Below the pieces are notes generated by a model. That model saw only the letters and a list, made by a program, of their open reading frames with translations, had not been told where the DNA came from and did no database searches. Shown in pieces: positions 63,401 through 64,000 of a stretch of DNA of 64,000 nt. Made by a program: the position numbers and the translations under genes. Origin of the DNA: Pedobacter sp. AJM (lineage in GTDB: Bacteria; Bacteroidota; Bacteroidia; Sphingobacteriales; Sphingobacteriaceae); contig NZ_NHOT01000001.1 of the NCBI RefSeq assembly GCF_002197755.1, positions 558,001 to 622,000 on the forward strand, written 5' to 3'. Positions within the stretch are counted from its first letter, which is position 1. Each line of letters opens with the position of its first letter.

Positions 63401-63424
63401 TACGAGAAGGGAAAAGGAGCCGCG

Positions 63425-63532
63425 ATGTTGAAAAAATATTTTGATTATCCACACCTTATAATTGGAACAATAAGCTTTATTTTCAGTTGCTTACATCTTT
63501 TTCAACAACTGATGTTAATAATTATTTCTTAG
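63425..63532 (+). CDS. Possible small membrane peptide (35 residues)
   Basis: The frame reads MLKKYFDYPHLIIGTISFIF and continues with SCLHLFQQLMLIIIS to a TAG. The N-terminus is charged and residues 11-35 are hydrophobic, as in single-pass peptides. It has an AAGGAG ribosome-binding sequence 6 bases before the ATG, which is unusual for this phylum, and a -7 box. It may also be a random frame. Confidence 0.35.
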   Translation: MLKKYFDYPHLIIGTISFIFSCLHLFQQLMLIIIS

Positions 63533-63605
63533 CCGAATAATTTAAATTGGTAAACTTATATTGTATCTTTCTGCCAATTGGCACGGTTCTTTAATTTAAT
63601 TAAAT

Positions 63606-64000
63606 ATGGAAGAAGAATTCTTTTTTGAATCCAATGAAGACGCACAACGTTCGGTAGAGCGCTATGAAGAGATGATCCGCAATCAGGATCAGTACTTTTT
63701 TGATGCAGGCGCCTTTGAGTATATTGTAGATTTTTACATCGAAAAAAATGATCCGGTTAAGGCTTTACAAGTGGTAGATTATGCCATCAATCAACATCCT
63801 TATGCCACCGTATTTTTAATTAAACAGGCACATCTTTATATTTTAACCAATAATAATGATCAGGCTTTTTTAGCCTTGCAAAAAGCCGAATTACTGGAAC
63901 CATCAGAGCCGGATATTTATCTGCTCCGTGGTAATATCTTTCAGAATACCGAGCGTTTTAGCGAGGCACTGGAAAATTACGAAAAGGCATTGGGCTTAGC
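63606..64000 (+). CDS. TPR-repeat protein, 3' end missing
   Basis: The ATG at 63606 (MEEEFFFESNEDAQRSVERYEEMI) begins a soluble protein that is still open at the right edge (131 codons seen). The visible part shows tetratricopeptide repeats: DPVKALQVVDYAINQHPYAT, NDQAFLALQKAELLEPSEPD and RFSEALENYEKALGL. TPR proteins mediate protein contacts. Resembles a long TPR protein of Bacteroidota. Confidence 0.85.
   Translation, partial: MEEEFFFESNEDAQRSVERYEEMIRNQDQYFFDAGAFEYIVDFYIEKNDPVKALQVVDYAINQHPYATVFLIKQAHLYILTNNNDQAFLALQKAELLEPSEPDIYLLRGNIFQNTERFSEALENYEKALGL

Larger units (their letters stand above)
63237..63605. other. Intergenic stretch of 369 bases with a terminator and one small frame
   Basis: It holds the terminator of the aminopeptidase gene (63243-63276), a -7-like box at 63393-63400 and a 35-codon frame at 63425-63532. 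No other structure was found. Confidence 0.5.

Overview
The window looks like a chromosomal segment of a Bacteroidota soil or plant-associated bacterium of the Sphingobacteriaceae (Pedobacter-like). Evidence: SusC/SusD pair, GLPGLI protein, DUF4153, DUF6263 and GIN-like proteins, A-rich leaders with little Shine-Dalgarno, and repeated promoter boxes of the Bacteroidota type TAnnTTTG. The genus is inference. No tRNA, rRNA, CRISPR array, insertion sequence or prophage gene was seen.

Layout. 1-5.8 kb: rightward operon SpoIIM-like / membrane protein / DUF4129 / DUF4350 / MoxR ATPase / DUF58, cut by the left edge. 6-12 kb: nucleoid-associated protein, a GNAT-MarR pair with a clear promoter-operator, a TlpA-like thioredoxin, and a His/Cys-rich small protein beside a TonB receptor. 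12-51 kb is dominated by pectin use, interrupted at 22-33 kb by housekeeping genes (RlmI-type methyltransferase, Gfo/Idh/MocA oxidoreductase, MtfA peptidase, a YtrA-type GntR/ABC operon, DoxX, aldo-keto reductase, old yellow enzyme). 51-64 kb: AhpD-like protein, Crp/Fnr regulator, GLPGLI protein with its outer-membrane barrel, DUF4153 membrane protein, SDR, ALDH7-type dehydrogenase, M1 aminopeptidase, and the start of a TPR protein.

The pectin system has two arms. The first (12-22 kb) holds SusC, SusD, a DUF4957/DUF5123-like surface lipoprotein, pectin methylesterase (CE8), rhamnogalacturonan acetylesterase (CE12) and a divergent LacI-type regulator. The second (33-51 kb) holds a second CE8, GH28, GH105 with an extra domain, PL10, GH43, a second CE12, and a complete galacturonate pathway: UxaC, UxaB, UxaA, KDG kinase and KDPG aldolase, with an ExuT-like transporter. 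A GapN-type dehydrogenase ends the row and would oxidise the glyceraldehyde 3-phosphate released by the aldolase. Esterases strip methyl and acetyl groups, the lyase and hydrolases cut the chain, SusCD imports oligomers, and the cytoplasmic enzymes convert galacturonate to pyruvate and triose phosphate.

A 15-base sequence is shared exactly between the lacI-susC gap (20741-20755) and the CE8-GH43 gap (48658-48672), with a 13-base variant upstream of GH28. This suggests that one LacI-type regulator joins the two arms. Other notable items are a 150-base tandem repeat at 23.2-23.75 kb, several dispersed intergenic repeats, MarR- and YtrA-type operators, and an unusual active-site motif in the GapN-like enzyme. 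The system is a well-formed example of a known type; I did not find a wholly new system.
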